From contig NZ_JARYZI010000006.1 of the NCBI RefSeq assembly GCF_029914245.1, positions 62,001 to 126,000 of the forward strand: a stretch of 64,000 nucleotides of DNA, given 5' to 3'. Both the position numbers and the translations under genes were made by a program. Under the pieces are notes generated by a model. It saw nothing but the letters and a program-made list of their open reading frames with translations. It made no database searches and was not told where the DNA came from. Of this stretch, positions 16,967 through 26,913 are shown in pieces; position 1 is the first letter of the stretch, and the number at the start of each line of letters is the position of its first letter. Source of the stretch: Fusibacter bizertensis (lineage in GTDB: Bacteria; Bacillota; Clostridia; Peptostreptococcales; Acidaminobacteraceae).

Positions 16967-18547
16967 TTATTCGTTAAAAGTATCTGGTAAATCATTTTCG
17001 ATTAAAACTACGTCATTTAATGCAACGATTTCATGCAATTTATTGAAACCGTCTTTGATGCTACTTGCAATATAAATTCTCTGAGAAGGATAGGCTTTTT
17101 CGGCAAGACCATCTTGGATAGGAGCAGTTTGTTTTTTCCCAACGAGAATTACATAATCACAGGCATCGGCGATGGCAATTCCAAAACTCTTGTTTAGATC
17201 GTATGCCTGATCCCCGAGCTCAATCATACCTGGTGTAATAACAATTTTCTTATTTCCCTCAAAATTTTTAAGAACTTCAAGTGCCATTTTAGACCCAACA
17301 GGGTTAGAATTGAATGCGTCATCTAAGATAGTATACTGGTCGTTGACTCTACGTGTTGATAGACGATGTTTAACAGGTGTCAAATCTGCTGTCATAGTAC
17401 CTAATCTTTCAAAAGAAACACCAAGAGATAAACTAATAGCGATTCCGGCTAGTACGTTTGACAGGTTATGACGACCGAGTAGTTTGGTATTTAGCCTAAG
17501 TTTTTTACCGGTTTTGTTTTGTACAAGTGTAAAACTTGACCCCGATGCACCAATACTAGTTGCTTCGATATAATAGTCAGGCGTCAAAGTCGTTTGATCA
17601 TTAACTGAATATCGAACTGAAGTTACGTCATCTCTCAGCTTGATATTTCTTATATTTTCATCATCAATATTAACGAAAGCCGTTCCGTTAGGCTGCAAGT
17701 ACTTAAACAATTCACCTTTAGTCAATATTACATTTTCAAATGTTTTAAATGTATCCAAATGTTGCGGTCCAATTGAAGTGATAACCCCATAGTGTGGTTT
17801 AACAAAGTCACAAAGCTCTTTGATATCGCCGACTTCTTTCGCGCCCATCTCGGCAATGAGAATTTGATGTGTGGGTTTTAAATGTTCGCGAATAGTACGT
17901 GTTAACCCCATCTTTGTATTAAAACTCTCTGGGGTCATAAGGACATTGAAATCCTTTGAAAGCATAGTGTATAGTACGTTTTTTGTGCTCGTTTTACCAT
18001 AACTACCTGTCACACCAATTACTGTGAGATTAGGGTTCTCTGAGAGCAATCTTAGCGCGTCTTTGTAATAATAATTGTTAACCATACCTTCAATAGGCTT
18101 GTTAATTGTATTCGCTAGATAAATGAGCACAAAACTCATTGGGTAAATAACAACCCCATAAATTGCGATGCTCCAGTTTGGCAAAAACATCATACCAAAA
18201 GCAGTTATTGCTAATAATATAAGTGATGTGGTCAACATTCTTTTTACACGCGGCGTATAAACACATTTTTTCTTCGCAGGATAAGCCTTAACAATTAGTA
18301 AATAAAAGTAACCGTTAAGTGTCAATGCAGCTAATCCAAAAATTTGAAGTGGTAATACATCTGTTACAAAGACTAATATTATTCCTAAAAGATAAATCAG
18401 TTCATAAGGTTTAAGTAATTTCTGTCTCGCTTTAGGAAGGTATTGGTTCATATAGTATCCGTATTGTTGAAACTTATGAACATCAGAAAAATTTTTGATA
18501 AAGGTTAAGCCCGTTATCATAAGCAATCCAAGCGCTTTTAATAGCAT
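16967..18547 (-). CDS. Membrane-anchored MurF-like Mur ligase
   Basis: The first 150 residues of this 526-residue protein carry about five hydrophobic helices instead of the usual N-terminal UDP-binding Mur domain. From about residue 175 a Mur ligase central domain follows: P-loop VIGVTGSYGKTSTKNVL, then TPESFNTKMGLTRTIREHL, ILIAEMGAKEVGDI and TSIGPQHLDTF. The C-terminal domain carries LDDAFNSNPVGSKMALEVL and ends in LIENDLPDTF. MurF adds D-Ala-D-Ala to the tripeptide precursor. Acting from the membrane, this paralogue may modify lipid-linked or other substrates (inference). Its ATG directly abuts the stop of the hydrolase gene, and ddl follows after 9 bases. Confidence 0.82.
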   Translation of the reverse strand: MLLKALGLLMITGLTFIKNFSDVHKFQQYGYYMNQYLPKARQKLLKPYELIYLLGIILVFVTDVLPLQIFGLAALTLNGYFYLLIVKAYPAKKKCVYTPRVKRMLTTSLILLAITAFGMMFLPNWSIAIYGVVIYPMSFVLIYLANTINKPIEGMVNNYYYKDALRLLSENPNLTVIGVTGSYGKTSTKNVLYTMLSKDFNVLMTPESFNTKMGLTRTIREHLKPTHQILIAEMGAKEVGDIKELCDFVKPHYGVITSIGPQHLDTFKTFENVILTKGELFKYLQPNGTAFVNIDDENIRNIKLRDDVTSVRYSVNDQTTLTPDYYIEATSIGASGSSFTLVQNKTGKKLRLNTKLLGRHNLSNVLAGIAISLSLGVSFERLGTMTADLTPVKHRLSTRRVNDQYTILDDAFNSNPVGSKMALEVLKNFEGNKKIVITPGMIELGDQAYDLNKSFGIAIADACDYVILVGKKQTAPIQDGLAEKAYPSQRIYIASSIKDGFNKLHEIVALNDVVLIENDLPDTFNE

Positions 18548-19309
18548 CTATTTGCCTCCAAGAAAGGTATTTATTATTGTTAAAAATCGAGCGGGCTGTT
18601 CCAAATAAGAGAAATGGCCAGCACCTTCAAAAACTACAAGGCCAGAATCTGGAATTAAAGAATCCATCAGTTTAGCATCTTCTAGTGGTGTGGAAGTATC
18701 TTCATCTCCCCAGATCAATAAAACTGGACATGTGATCTTAGGAAGTAAGTTCCTTAAATCTTCATTTACGACTTTGCTTAAAACTTGTTTCATTATTGGT
18801 GATGCTTGTTTGTAATCGCTACTAGAGTAAATTTCTCTATAAGCATCAAGTGGTTCTTTAAGTAACCATTTAAAAAATGGCAAAGAAGCAACTGTTTTGA
18901 AAAGTTTGTAACCGTAAACACGTAAATAATATGATTTTTTTCGCTTAGGCTTTATACCAGCACTGTTTACTAATACGATTTGATGAATCGGTAGTATTTG
19001 ACTGAGTTTGATGGATACCCTTCCCCCAAACGAATGACCGAGTAAAGTAGGGTTTTTAATGCCAAGAGCTTCTATAAAAGTAGAAGTCATCTTAGCATAA
19101 TCATCTAAGTTCCAAGGTGATAGTGGCTCCGTTGAATCGCCAAACCCGGGGAAGTCTAACATTGTGACATCATAATATTTTGACAAATTTTCAAACAGGG
19201 CTGTAAAAGTGTCTACAGACGTACCCCAACCATGCAGTAAAACCAAAGGTTTACCCGTGCCTTTTCTCATATAATTTATCTTTAAATTTTCATATTCATA
19301 TATTGACAT
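18548..19309 (-). CDS. Alpha/beta hydrolase
   Basis: This 253-residue alpha/beta-fold hydrolase has the oxyanion strand LVLLHGWG, the nucleophile elbow GHSFGG (Ser near residue 94), a late Asp in LLIWGDEDTSTP and the catalytic His in EGAGHFSYLEQP. The triad is complete. Substrate unknown; ester or amide hydrolysis linked to the wall is suggested only by its place as first gene of the ligase operon, with zero spacing to the MurF-like gene. It is transcribed divergently from the large SLH gene. Confidence 0.85.
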   Translation of the reverse strand: MSIYEYENLKINYMRKGTGKPLVLLHGWGTSVDTFTALFENLSKYYDVTMLDFPGFGDSTEPLSPWNLDDYAKMTSTFIEALGIKNPTLLGHSFGGRVSIKLSQILPIHQIVLVNSAGIKPKRKKSYYLRVYGYKLFKTVASLPFFKWLLKEPLDAYREIYSSSDYKQASPIMKQVLSKVVNEDLRNLLPKITCPVLLIWGDEDTSTPLEDAKLMDSLIPDSGLVVFEGAGHFSYLEQPARFLTIINTFLGGK

Positions 19310-19498
19310 TATTTTAACCTCTTTTGAGCATTATTCTTATTTTATCATAAAAACACATGGTAATTATACTTGATTTAAGCCGTAGTAAAATAAATTTAAT
19401 AAAGGAAAAAAGAAAGTGCATGTTATAATGTCAATAGAATATAATTGAAAGCAGTGTTTCTACATAGGAACCTTGAATTAACGAAGTGGAGGTAAGAG

Positions 19499-21409
19499 AT
19501 GCATAATAAAAATAAAAGCCTAATAAGCAAAGCAATGGTGCTGCTACTCACCATAATTATAATTGGAAATGGTAGTATAGCAATGGCAGTAAGTGATGTA
19601 CCTTCAAGTTTTTGGGCAAATACGCAAGTAAATTCAGTAGTTGACCAAGATCTTATGCCGCTATATACAGGTGATAACTTTAAACCGGATTCAATTGTCA
19701 CAAATCTTGAAGTTGTAACAGCAATCTATAAAACCGTTAAAGCAGCTGGTTTATTAGATAATGTACAGATGGGAACAATCACAACAAAATATGAAGCAGA
19801 TCTTAAAACGATTGGGATTCCTCAAATGCTGGCGCCGTATGACTCGGACGTTTATCCGGCACTAGCATACGCCCTTGAATATAATATATTGACACTTGAT
19901 GAAGTTAAAGTATTTGTGAGTGGGTCTACACTAACAAATGTTAAGAAAGTAAATGCTGCGGTATTGATTTCAAAAGCACTAAATGTTTACAAGCAAGAGA
20001 ACTTAAACAAAATAATCTTGTTGAGTTATAAAGATTCTGCGGAAATTTCGCTTAGTGCAATTAAATATGTTAATTTTCTAATAGAACAAGGCATTATTTC
20101 TAATAAGGGTGACAATGAAGGTAAATTTAATCCTAATAGCACAATCAATAGAACTTTACTTGCCATTATGATTGACGGGCTTAGCAAAGAACTTACTGAG
20201 GGCAGTGTAACTCAACCATCAACAGAAACTTCAACTGAAGATGAAACTGAAGATGGCTCAGGTGATTCTGGAACTGTAGTCTTTGAAACTGAAAAAATAG
20301 TAAAAGGTACAGTTAAAACAGTTAATGATGGAGATTTTTCTGTAACAGTTACTACAACTGCTGGAAGAGATGAAACTTATATACTAGATGAAGCTCAAGT
20401 TGCAGTTTTGGGTACGCTTGGTTCTTTTAACAATATTACACTAGGTGTAAATATCGTATTAACTGTTAAAAATGGCGTTGTTACAAAAGCGGAGTTAGAT
20501 AAGAAGTTGCTCACAATAGAAGGTAATGTCGTTCAATTAACAGATTATATTGGGGTTTCACAAAATAGACGTTCACTTAAAGTTGCAGTAAGTGATAAAT
20601 CCAACGAGTTTAGAAGTGTATATGACGATACCATTGTAACTATAAATGGTTTGCCATCTAAAGCAACAGATTTATCACCTGGTGATAAAGTCATTGTATT
20701 ATATGAAGGCTTTGATGCTAAAAGGATTATCGCATACTCAGAAAACTATGAGTTCTATGGCATACTTGATAATAACTTAGAGACTAAAACAGGTAGTGAT
20801 GTTGTGATTACGATGGAGTCTGGCAATGTATTTAAAGGATCAACAAAGACTATCGTTAATTATGTGGGTAGTAATGCAAGTTATAAAAAAGGTGACATTG
20901 TAAAGGCAACACTTAAATTTGGAGAAATCGTTAAACTAGAGTGGATCGGTCAAGCGAAAACTGTAGTTGGTAAAATTTCAGGCATAAATATTAAGAAAAA
21001 CTCTGAACTCACGCTGACGCTGACTACTGGAAAAGATGAAACTTATGGTTTTGCAACAAAAGCGAAATTGTTAAACGAAACAGGAGACAATAACATCACA
21101 ATCTATGATTTGCGATTGGATCAAGAGGTTACAATTGATATAGGTATCGGTGGAATCACTAAAATGCAGTTGGGTAGAAAAATAATTGCTGAGCCAACTG
21201 CGATAAAAGCGACTATATCACAAGTTGTAGATTCGTCAAATGTTTTACTTGTTACAGATGAGAATAACCGCCAACGCACAATAACTTTCCCTGTAGGAAG
21301 TATTTATAAAGCAACGAACTTCAAAGCTGGAATGGTTGTTTTTATAGAAGGAAAAGCAATAGCTGACACTATATTTGAAGTGATAAAAATTACCGTTCAA
21401 TCAGAGTAA
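19499..21409 (+). CDS. Secreted SLH-domain protein with repeated beta-rich domains
   Basis: The 636-residue surface protein has a signal peptide (SKAMVLLLTIIIIGNGSIAMA, residues 10-30). Three SLH-like repeats span about 32-235 (SSFWANTQVNSVVDQ, KFNPNSTINRTLLAIMI). A Thr/Glu-rich linker (about 237-258) leads into a tandem series of roughly 70-residue beta-rich units to the end. Two of these share the phrase TxGxDETY (near residues 289 and 511), which shows internal duplication. The repeat family is not one I can name. GGAGG precedes the ATG, and a TATAAT at 19424-19429 is a plausible -10 box. It probably binds the secondary wall polymer as an S-layer-type component. Confidence 0.82.
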   Translation: MHNKNKSLISKAMVLLLTIIIIGNGSIAMAVSDVPSSFWANTQVNSVVDQDLMPLYTGDNFKPDSIVTNLEVVTAIYKTVKAAGLLDNVQMGTITTKYEADLKTIGIPQMLAPYDSDVYPALAYALEYNILTLDEVKVFVSGSTLTNVKKVNAAVLISKALNVYKQENLNKIILLSYKDSAEISLSAIKYVNFLIEQGIISNKGDNEGKFNPNSTINRTLLAIMIDGLSKELTEGSVTQPSTETSTEDETEDGSGDSGTVVFETEKIVKGTVKTVNDGDFSVTVTTTAGRDETYILDEAQVAVLGTLGSFNNITLGVNIVLTVKNGVVTKAELDKKLLTIEGNVVQLTDYIGVSQNRRSLKVAVSDKSNEFRSVYDDTIVTINGLPSKATDLSPGDKVIVLYEGFDAKRIIAYSENYEFYGILDNNLETKTGSDVVITMESGNVFKGSTKTIVNYVGSNASYKKGDIVKATLKFGEIVKLEWIGQAKTVVGKISGINIKKNSELTLTLTTGKDETYGFATKAKLLNETGDNNITIYDLRLDQEVTIDIGIGGITKMQLGRKIIAEPTAIKATISQVVDSSNVLLVTDENNRQRTITFPVGSIYKATNFKAGMVVFIEGKAIADTIFEVIKITVQSE

Positions 21410-21416
21410 TTTTCTG

Positions 21417-21445
21417 TTGACTTATCAAAAGAGAGTCTATATACT
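21417..21445 (+). promoter_or_regulatory. Strong SigA-type promoter upstream of the RNA element and pyrG
   Basis: TTGACT, exactly 17 bases, TATACT. It starts only 8 bases after the SLH stop codon and fires into a short non-coding segment that ends in a terminator. Confidence 0.75.
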
Positions 21446-21451
21446 ATGTAA

Positions 21452-23279
<1,828 letters not shown>

Positions 23280-23288
23280 CAGATGAAT

Positions 23289-23354
23289 AAGAGGCAGGCA
23301 ATTGTTTTAATAGGTTTTTGTAATAACCTAAGGAGACAGTTGACCTGCCTCTTT
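23289..23354 (+). terminator. Long nested hairpin after pyrG
   Basis: A 10-bp stem AAGAGGCAGG/CCTGCCTCTT encloses AATTGT/ACAGTT and an apical TAGGTT/AACCTA hairpin. Only a short T run follows, so it may be a terminator for pyrG or a structured leader of kal. Confidence 0.6.
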
Positions 23355-23403
23355 TACTCAACTACAATAGAGATGAGGGAAACTATTTTAGGAGGGATAT
23401 AAA

Positions 23404-23790
23404 ATGTCAGAAAAAGCTATGATTAGAATGCGTATGAGTATGCATGATGCACACTACGGTGGCAATTTAGTGGATGGCGCAAAAATGCTCAATCTTTTTG
23501 GTGATGTTGCAACAGAACTGCTTATTCGCCAGGATGGTGATGAGGGGTTATTTGCAGCATATGAAAAAGTTGAATTTTTAGCACCTGTTTATGCTGGTGA
23601 TTACATCGAAGCAGTGGGCGAGATTACGCATGTTGGCAATTCATCTAGAAAAATGGTTTTTGAAGCTAGAAAAGTTATTATTCCAAGACCAGAGATCAAT
23701 GAATCTGCATGTGATGTTTTGGATGAACCTGTAGTGGTTTGTAGAGCGGTTGGAACATGCGTTGTTCCAAAAGATAAACAGAGAAAGTAA
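23404..23790 (+). CDS. kal: 3-aminobutyryl-CoA ammonia-lyase
   Basis: This 128-residue single hot-dog-fold protein matches Kal of lysine fermentation, which removes ammonia from L-3-aminobutyryl-CoA to give crotonyl-CoA. Family features include the [20 protein letters not shown] segment, with the Asp of the hot-dog active site, and [20 protein letters not shown]. Assignment rests on this similarity and on the adjacent kce gene 13 bases downstream, the natural pathway partner. AGGAGGG precedes the ATG. Other lysine pathway genes (kamA, kamDE, kdd, atoAD) are not in the window. Confidence 0.85.
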   Translation: MSEKAMIRMRMSMHDAHYGGNLVDGAKMLNLFGDVATELLIRQDGDEGLFAAYEKVEFLAPVYAGDYIEAVGEITHVGNSSRKMVFEARKVIIPRPEINESACDVLDEPVVVCRAVGTCVVPKDKQRK

Positions 23791-23803
23791 GGCGGAGGAC
23801 ATT

Positions 23804-24616
23804 ATGGAAAAGTTGATTATTACTGCTGCCCTAACAGGTGCAGAAGTGACGAGAGCACAACAACCTAATCTACCTCTTACGCCTGAAGAAATCGCAGTTG
23901 ATGCCCTCGCTTGTTATGAGGCAGGTGCTTCTATTGTTCATATCCATGCAAGGGACACAGAGGGAAATCCAACACAAGATGCACAAGTATATAAAGAGAT
24001 AAAAGATAAAATTGCAGAAAAATGTAATATCATTTTTCAACCGTCAACCGGTGGTGCAGTATGGCATACGCCTGAACAAAGACTTCAACCAGTAGATTTA
24101 GCACCAGAAATGGCGACGCTTAGTTGTGGTACTTGCAACTTTGGCGCAGATGTATTTATGAATTCAGAAGAATATATGGAGAAATTTGCAAAGAAGATGA
24201 TGGAAGTTGGTGTAAAGCCTGAAATAGAAGTGTTTGAGCGAGGCATGATTGAAAATGCAAAGACGCTCGTGAAAAAAGGACTACTAAAAACACCACTTCA
24301 TGTAGATTTTGTGCTTGGAGTACCAGGTGCATGTCCAGGGACACCAGAAGACTTAATGTATATGGTAAGGCAACTACCGGAGGATTGGACATGGACAGTT
24401 GCTGGTATTGGTAGATCTGAACTTCCGCTTGCTGTGATGGCAATTATACTCGGTGGTCATGTAAGGGTAGGTTTCGAGGATAATGTGTATTATGGTAAGG
24501 GAAGACTTGCAAAATCAAATGCAGAGTTAGTTGAGCGTATCGTGAGGATTGCTAAAGAGATGGGCCGTGAAATAGCGACTCCAGACGAAGCTAGAGCGAT
24601 TTTAGGTCTTAAATAG
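23804..24616 (+). CDS. kce: 3-keto-5-aminohexanoate cleavage enzyme (BKACE family)
   Basis: The 270-residue beta-keto acid cleavage enzyme is a TIM barrel with Zn-binding HIHARD (about 46-51) and a late His in GGHVRVGFEDNVYY, opening with KLIITAALTGAEVTRAQQP. In lysine degradation it converts 3-keto-5-aminohexanoate plus acetyl-CoA to acetoacetate and 3-aminobutyryl-CoA. The BKACE family covers several beta-keto acids, but the preceding kal gene makes the lysine role by far the likeliest. GGAGG precedes the ATG at 23804. Its product feeds crotonyl-CoA to Bcd-Etf. Confidence 0.9.
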   Translation: MEKLIITAALTGAEVTRAQQPNLPLTPEEIAVDALACYEAGASIVHIHARDTEGNPTQDAQVYKEIKDKIAEKCNIIFQPSTGGAVWHTPEQRLQPVDLAPEMATLSCGTCNFGADVFMNSEEYMEKFAKKMMEVGVKPEIEVFERGMIENAKTLVKKGLLKTPLHVDFVLGVPGACPGTPEDLMYMVRQLPEDWTWTVAGIGRSELPLAVMAIILGGHVRVGFEDNVYYGKGRLAKSNAELVERIVRIAKEMGREIATPDEARAILGLK

Positions 24617-24690
24617 AACCTAAATAAAAGCTTAATAGCGCCTTAATACTTTGATTGACTGAAATTGTGCGTATGATGAGGTTAAAATAT

Positions 24691-24732
24691 AAAATCCAAG
24701 CCGTAAAGTATCTTTTACAGCTTGGATTTTTA
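24691..24732. terminator. Bidirectional terminator after kce
   Basis: An 11-bp stem AAAATCCAAGC/GCTTGGATTTT with a further GTAAA/TTTAC inner pairing and T-rich tails on both strands separates kce from the convergent surface-protein gene. Confidence 0.9.
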
Positions 24733-24773
24733 ATTTTTGATCGGATTAAAGAAACTATATGAGCGCATTAATG

Positions 24774-26660
24774 TTAAAAAGGTAAAAATTCAACAGTGCT
24801 GAAAAGTTCGTAATAAGCACTTCTATTGAGATTGAAAAATGAAGTAGTACCATCTCCTTGTTTAATATCATCAACAATAGAAGAAATATACCATTTGCCA
24901 TTGATATAAGTTTCTACCCAATAACTTATGCCTTCTTCAGAGATACCTCTTGAAATCCTCGCAGGAATATCAACGGATCTTAATAAGCTTGTATAGAGGA
25001 TACAGAGTTCTATAGCGTTGGCATTTTTAAGTTCTGTTAATTCCACTGCATTATATAAACCTTCTGGATTGACGGTTTCGCTTAGAGCATAATGCGTCGC
25101 AATAAAGGTGTAGAGTGCTTTTGATTTTGTATATTGATTGGTTAAATTATAGGTTAAACTATTCGAGATATTATAGATTGTGGTGTTATCGTAATTAACG
25201 TACTCAGACGGCAATAGATATTTAATCTCATCACTAGAAGTGTTGAGCACACTAAATTTCATAACAGTCTTATTGGCATCTAAGTCAAAGTTCATCATAA
25301 TAGCTTTAGCGACCATTTCTTCTAAAGAAGGTAGCGAAGGTAACGGTGTATCTGGATCTTGTATTTCTGGATCTTGAGTATCGGCTTGCTCTTCTTCATC
25401 ATTTTCAGTAGGGATAGCAGCGTTTTCATCTATTATATTTTCCGTAGTATCATCAGCTATTACCGTTATATTGTGCTTACCTAGCCCAAATGGTGTATAG
25501 ATTTTTGTGGCGAATTCACCGTCTGTAATAGGAACGTAGTATTCAGTTTCATTGTCATCTTTTGATACGATAATGTGAAAACCTTTTATGTTTTGATCTA
25601 TATCAATTGTACCGTTAAAGCTAAACATGTTTTGGATAGGCATATTGGAATAAATTTCGGATTTCAAGCGCATGTTAAGGTCGTAAAAGATTGGCAGTTC
25701 TGTATAATGTTCTAAATTTTCGTTGATGGACAATTTTGTAATTGCAAAAGTACTTGCAATTGAATCTAAAATTTCTATGCTTTCTGTTTGATTGTTGGAG
25801 CTTGGATATGACCCCATCAATACATAACCATTATTTTGTTCGAAAAAAATGTAGACGGCATATTGTGTGGTTACGCCTTCATCTGTAATGTCGTAATGAA
25901 GTACATCAGCGATATATTCCCCCATTTTATAAGTGCTATTTGTTGAAATGTGAACATTTTCATCATATTGAAAACGCAAATCAGAAAGTATAGATTCAGT
26001 GAGTATCGCTCTAGAATATTGCTTTGTCAAAGGGTATATTCGTGCTTCCAAATGATAGGTTTCAAAAGGATCTTCAACGCCATAACTTTGGGATGTTTCT
26101 TCAAGTTTGTTCCAATATTCTGGAACGTAGAAGCTAATTCCCCAATTGGCAAGGTTTATTCTCTTGAAATGACGTAGGCCGATCTGTTGATACTCAAGCA
26201 AATTTTCTCTATAATCTATAGAAAGTGTGTTGGTTTCTATACTAGTAGAATAATTCATCTCTAGTGTTTTTGCAGCAAAAGAAGCTGGTATGAAAAGTTC
26301 GCCTTTATAGATCATTGCGCTGACACTCATGTTTTTTGGTTTTCCGTTGACATATGCAACTTGAGAATTTGGAACGAATTTAACAAAGATGTTGTCTCGA
26401 TAACTGACCACTTCGCCAGTTTTTTCAAACCAAAAGACTTGAGTTCCCAATTTTTCGCAAAGTCCCCTTGCGCTAACCATAATCTCTCCGTTTAAAATAA
26501 AAGGGTTAATTTCAAAATTAATCGTTTGCTCAGCAAGAAATATCGTTCCTGTCTCTAGAGGTTCTCCCATAGATGGAGAAGCAAAGGAGAGCGCCGAAAC
26601 GGAAAAGAAAGTGATACATAAAAATATTATGAGAAGTAGAGTTTTTTTATAAATCATCAT
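24774..26660 (-). CDS. Secreted protein: copper-amine-oxidase-N-like domain plus inactive transglutaminase-like domain
   Basis: The protein has about 628 residues. An N-terminal hydrophobic signal (TLLLIIFLCITFFSVSALSFA) is followed by a copper amine oxidase N-terminal-type region (about 40-140: FEINPFILNGEIMVSARGL, GELFIPASFAAKTLEM). A middle region, an acidic linker (about 415-440) and a C-terminal transglutaminase-like domain (about 500-590) follow. Where active members carry G-x-C twelve residues before the LLR of the R-x-x-x-IPAR motif, this protein has A-N-A (Ala549). The His of HAWVE is replaced (SYWVE). The domain is therefore probably non-catalytic. GGTGG precedes the chosen ATG at 26660; upstream starts at 26672 and 26681 are possible. 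Confidence 0.72.
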   Translation of the reverse strand: MMIYKKTLLLIIFLCITFFSVSALSFASPSMGEPLETGTIFLAEQTINFEINPFILNGEIMVSARGLCEKLGTQVFWFEKTGEVVSYRDNIFVKFVPNSQVAYVNGKPKNMSVSAMIYKGELFIPASFAAKTLEMNYSTSIETNTLSIDYRENLLEYQQIGLRHFKRINLANWGISFYVPEYWNKLEETSQSYGVEDPFETYHLEARIYPLTKQYSRAILTESILSDLRFQYDENVHISTNSTYKMGEYIADVLHYDITDEGVTTQYAVYIFFEQNNGYVLMGSYPSSNNQTESIEILDSIASTFAITKLSINENLEHYTELPIFYDLNMRLKSEIYSNMPIQNMFSFNGTIDIDQNIKGFHIIVSKDDNETEYYVPITDGEFATKIYTPFGLGKHNITVIADDTTENIIDENAAIPTENDEEEQADTQDPEIQDPDTPLPSLPSLEEMVAKAIMMNFDLDANKTVMKFSVLNTSSDEIKYLLPSEYVNYDNTTIYNISNSLTYNLTNQYTKSKALYTFIATHYALSETVNPEGLYNAVELTELKNANAIELCILYTSLLRSVDIPARISRGISEEGISYWVETYINGKWYISSIVDDIKQGDGTTSFFNLNRSAYYELFSTVEFLPF

Positions 26661-26913
26661 TTTATCCACCATTTGATTCAAAATTGAAAGTGTGTTAGTA
26701 TGAAGCAGTAAAGCGTACTTTCATCTATAATGAATATATCATAAAATGATCGATTTTGATTTACATTTCTATAACAATTACACATAATATCTCGTCTGAT
26801 TTTATATGACTATCCCAATAATTAAATGAATTAATTACATTAAAATAAAATACACTTGAATTTGAGTGTTTATTTGCTATGAAAATGCAAATAGTACTGA
26901 TTCGGAGGAAAAA

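Noticed and set aside
15791-18547. A full vancomycin-resistance (van) cluster
   Set aside because: No vanH, vanX/XY, vanT or vanZ homologue is present, and the ligase lacks VanA- or VanC-type loops that I can recognise.
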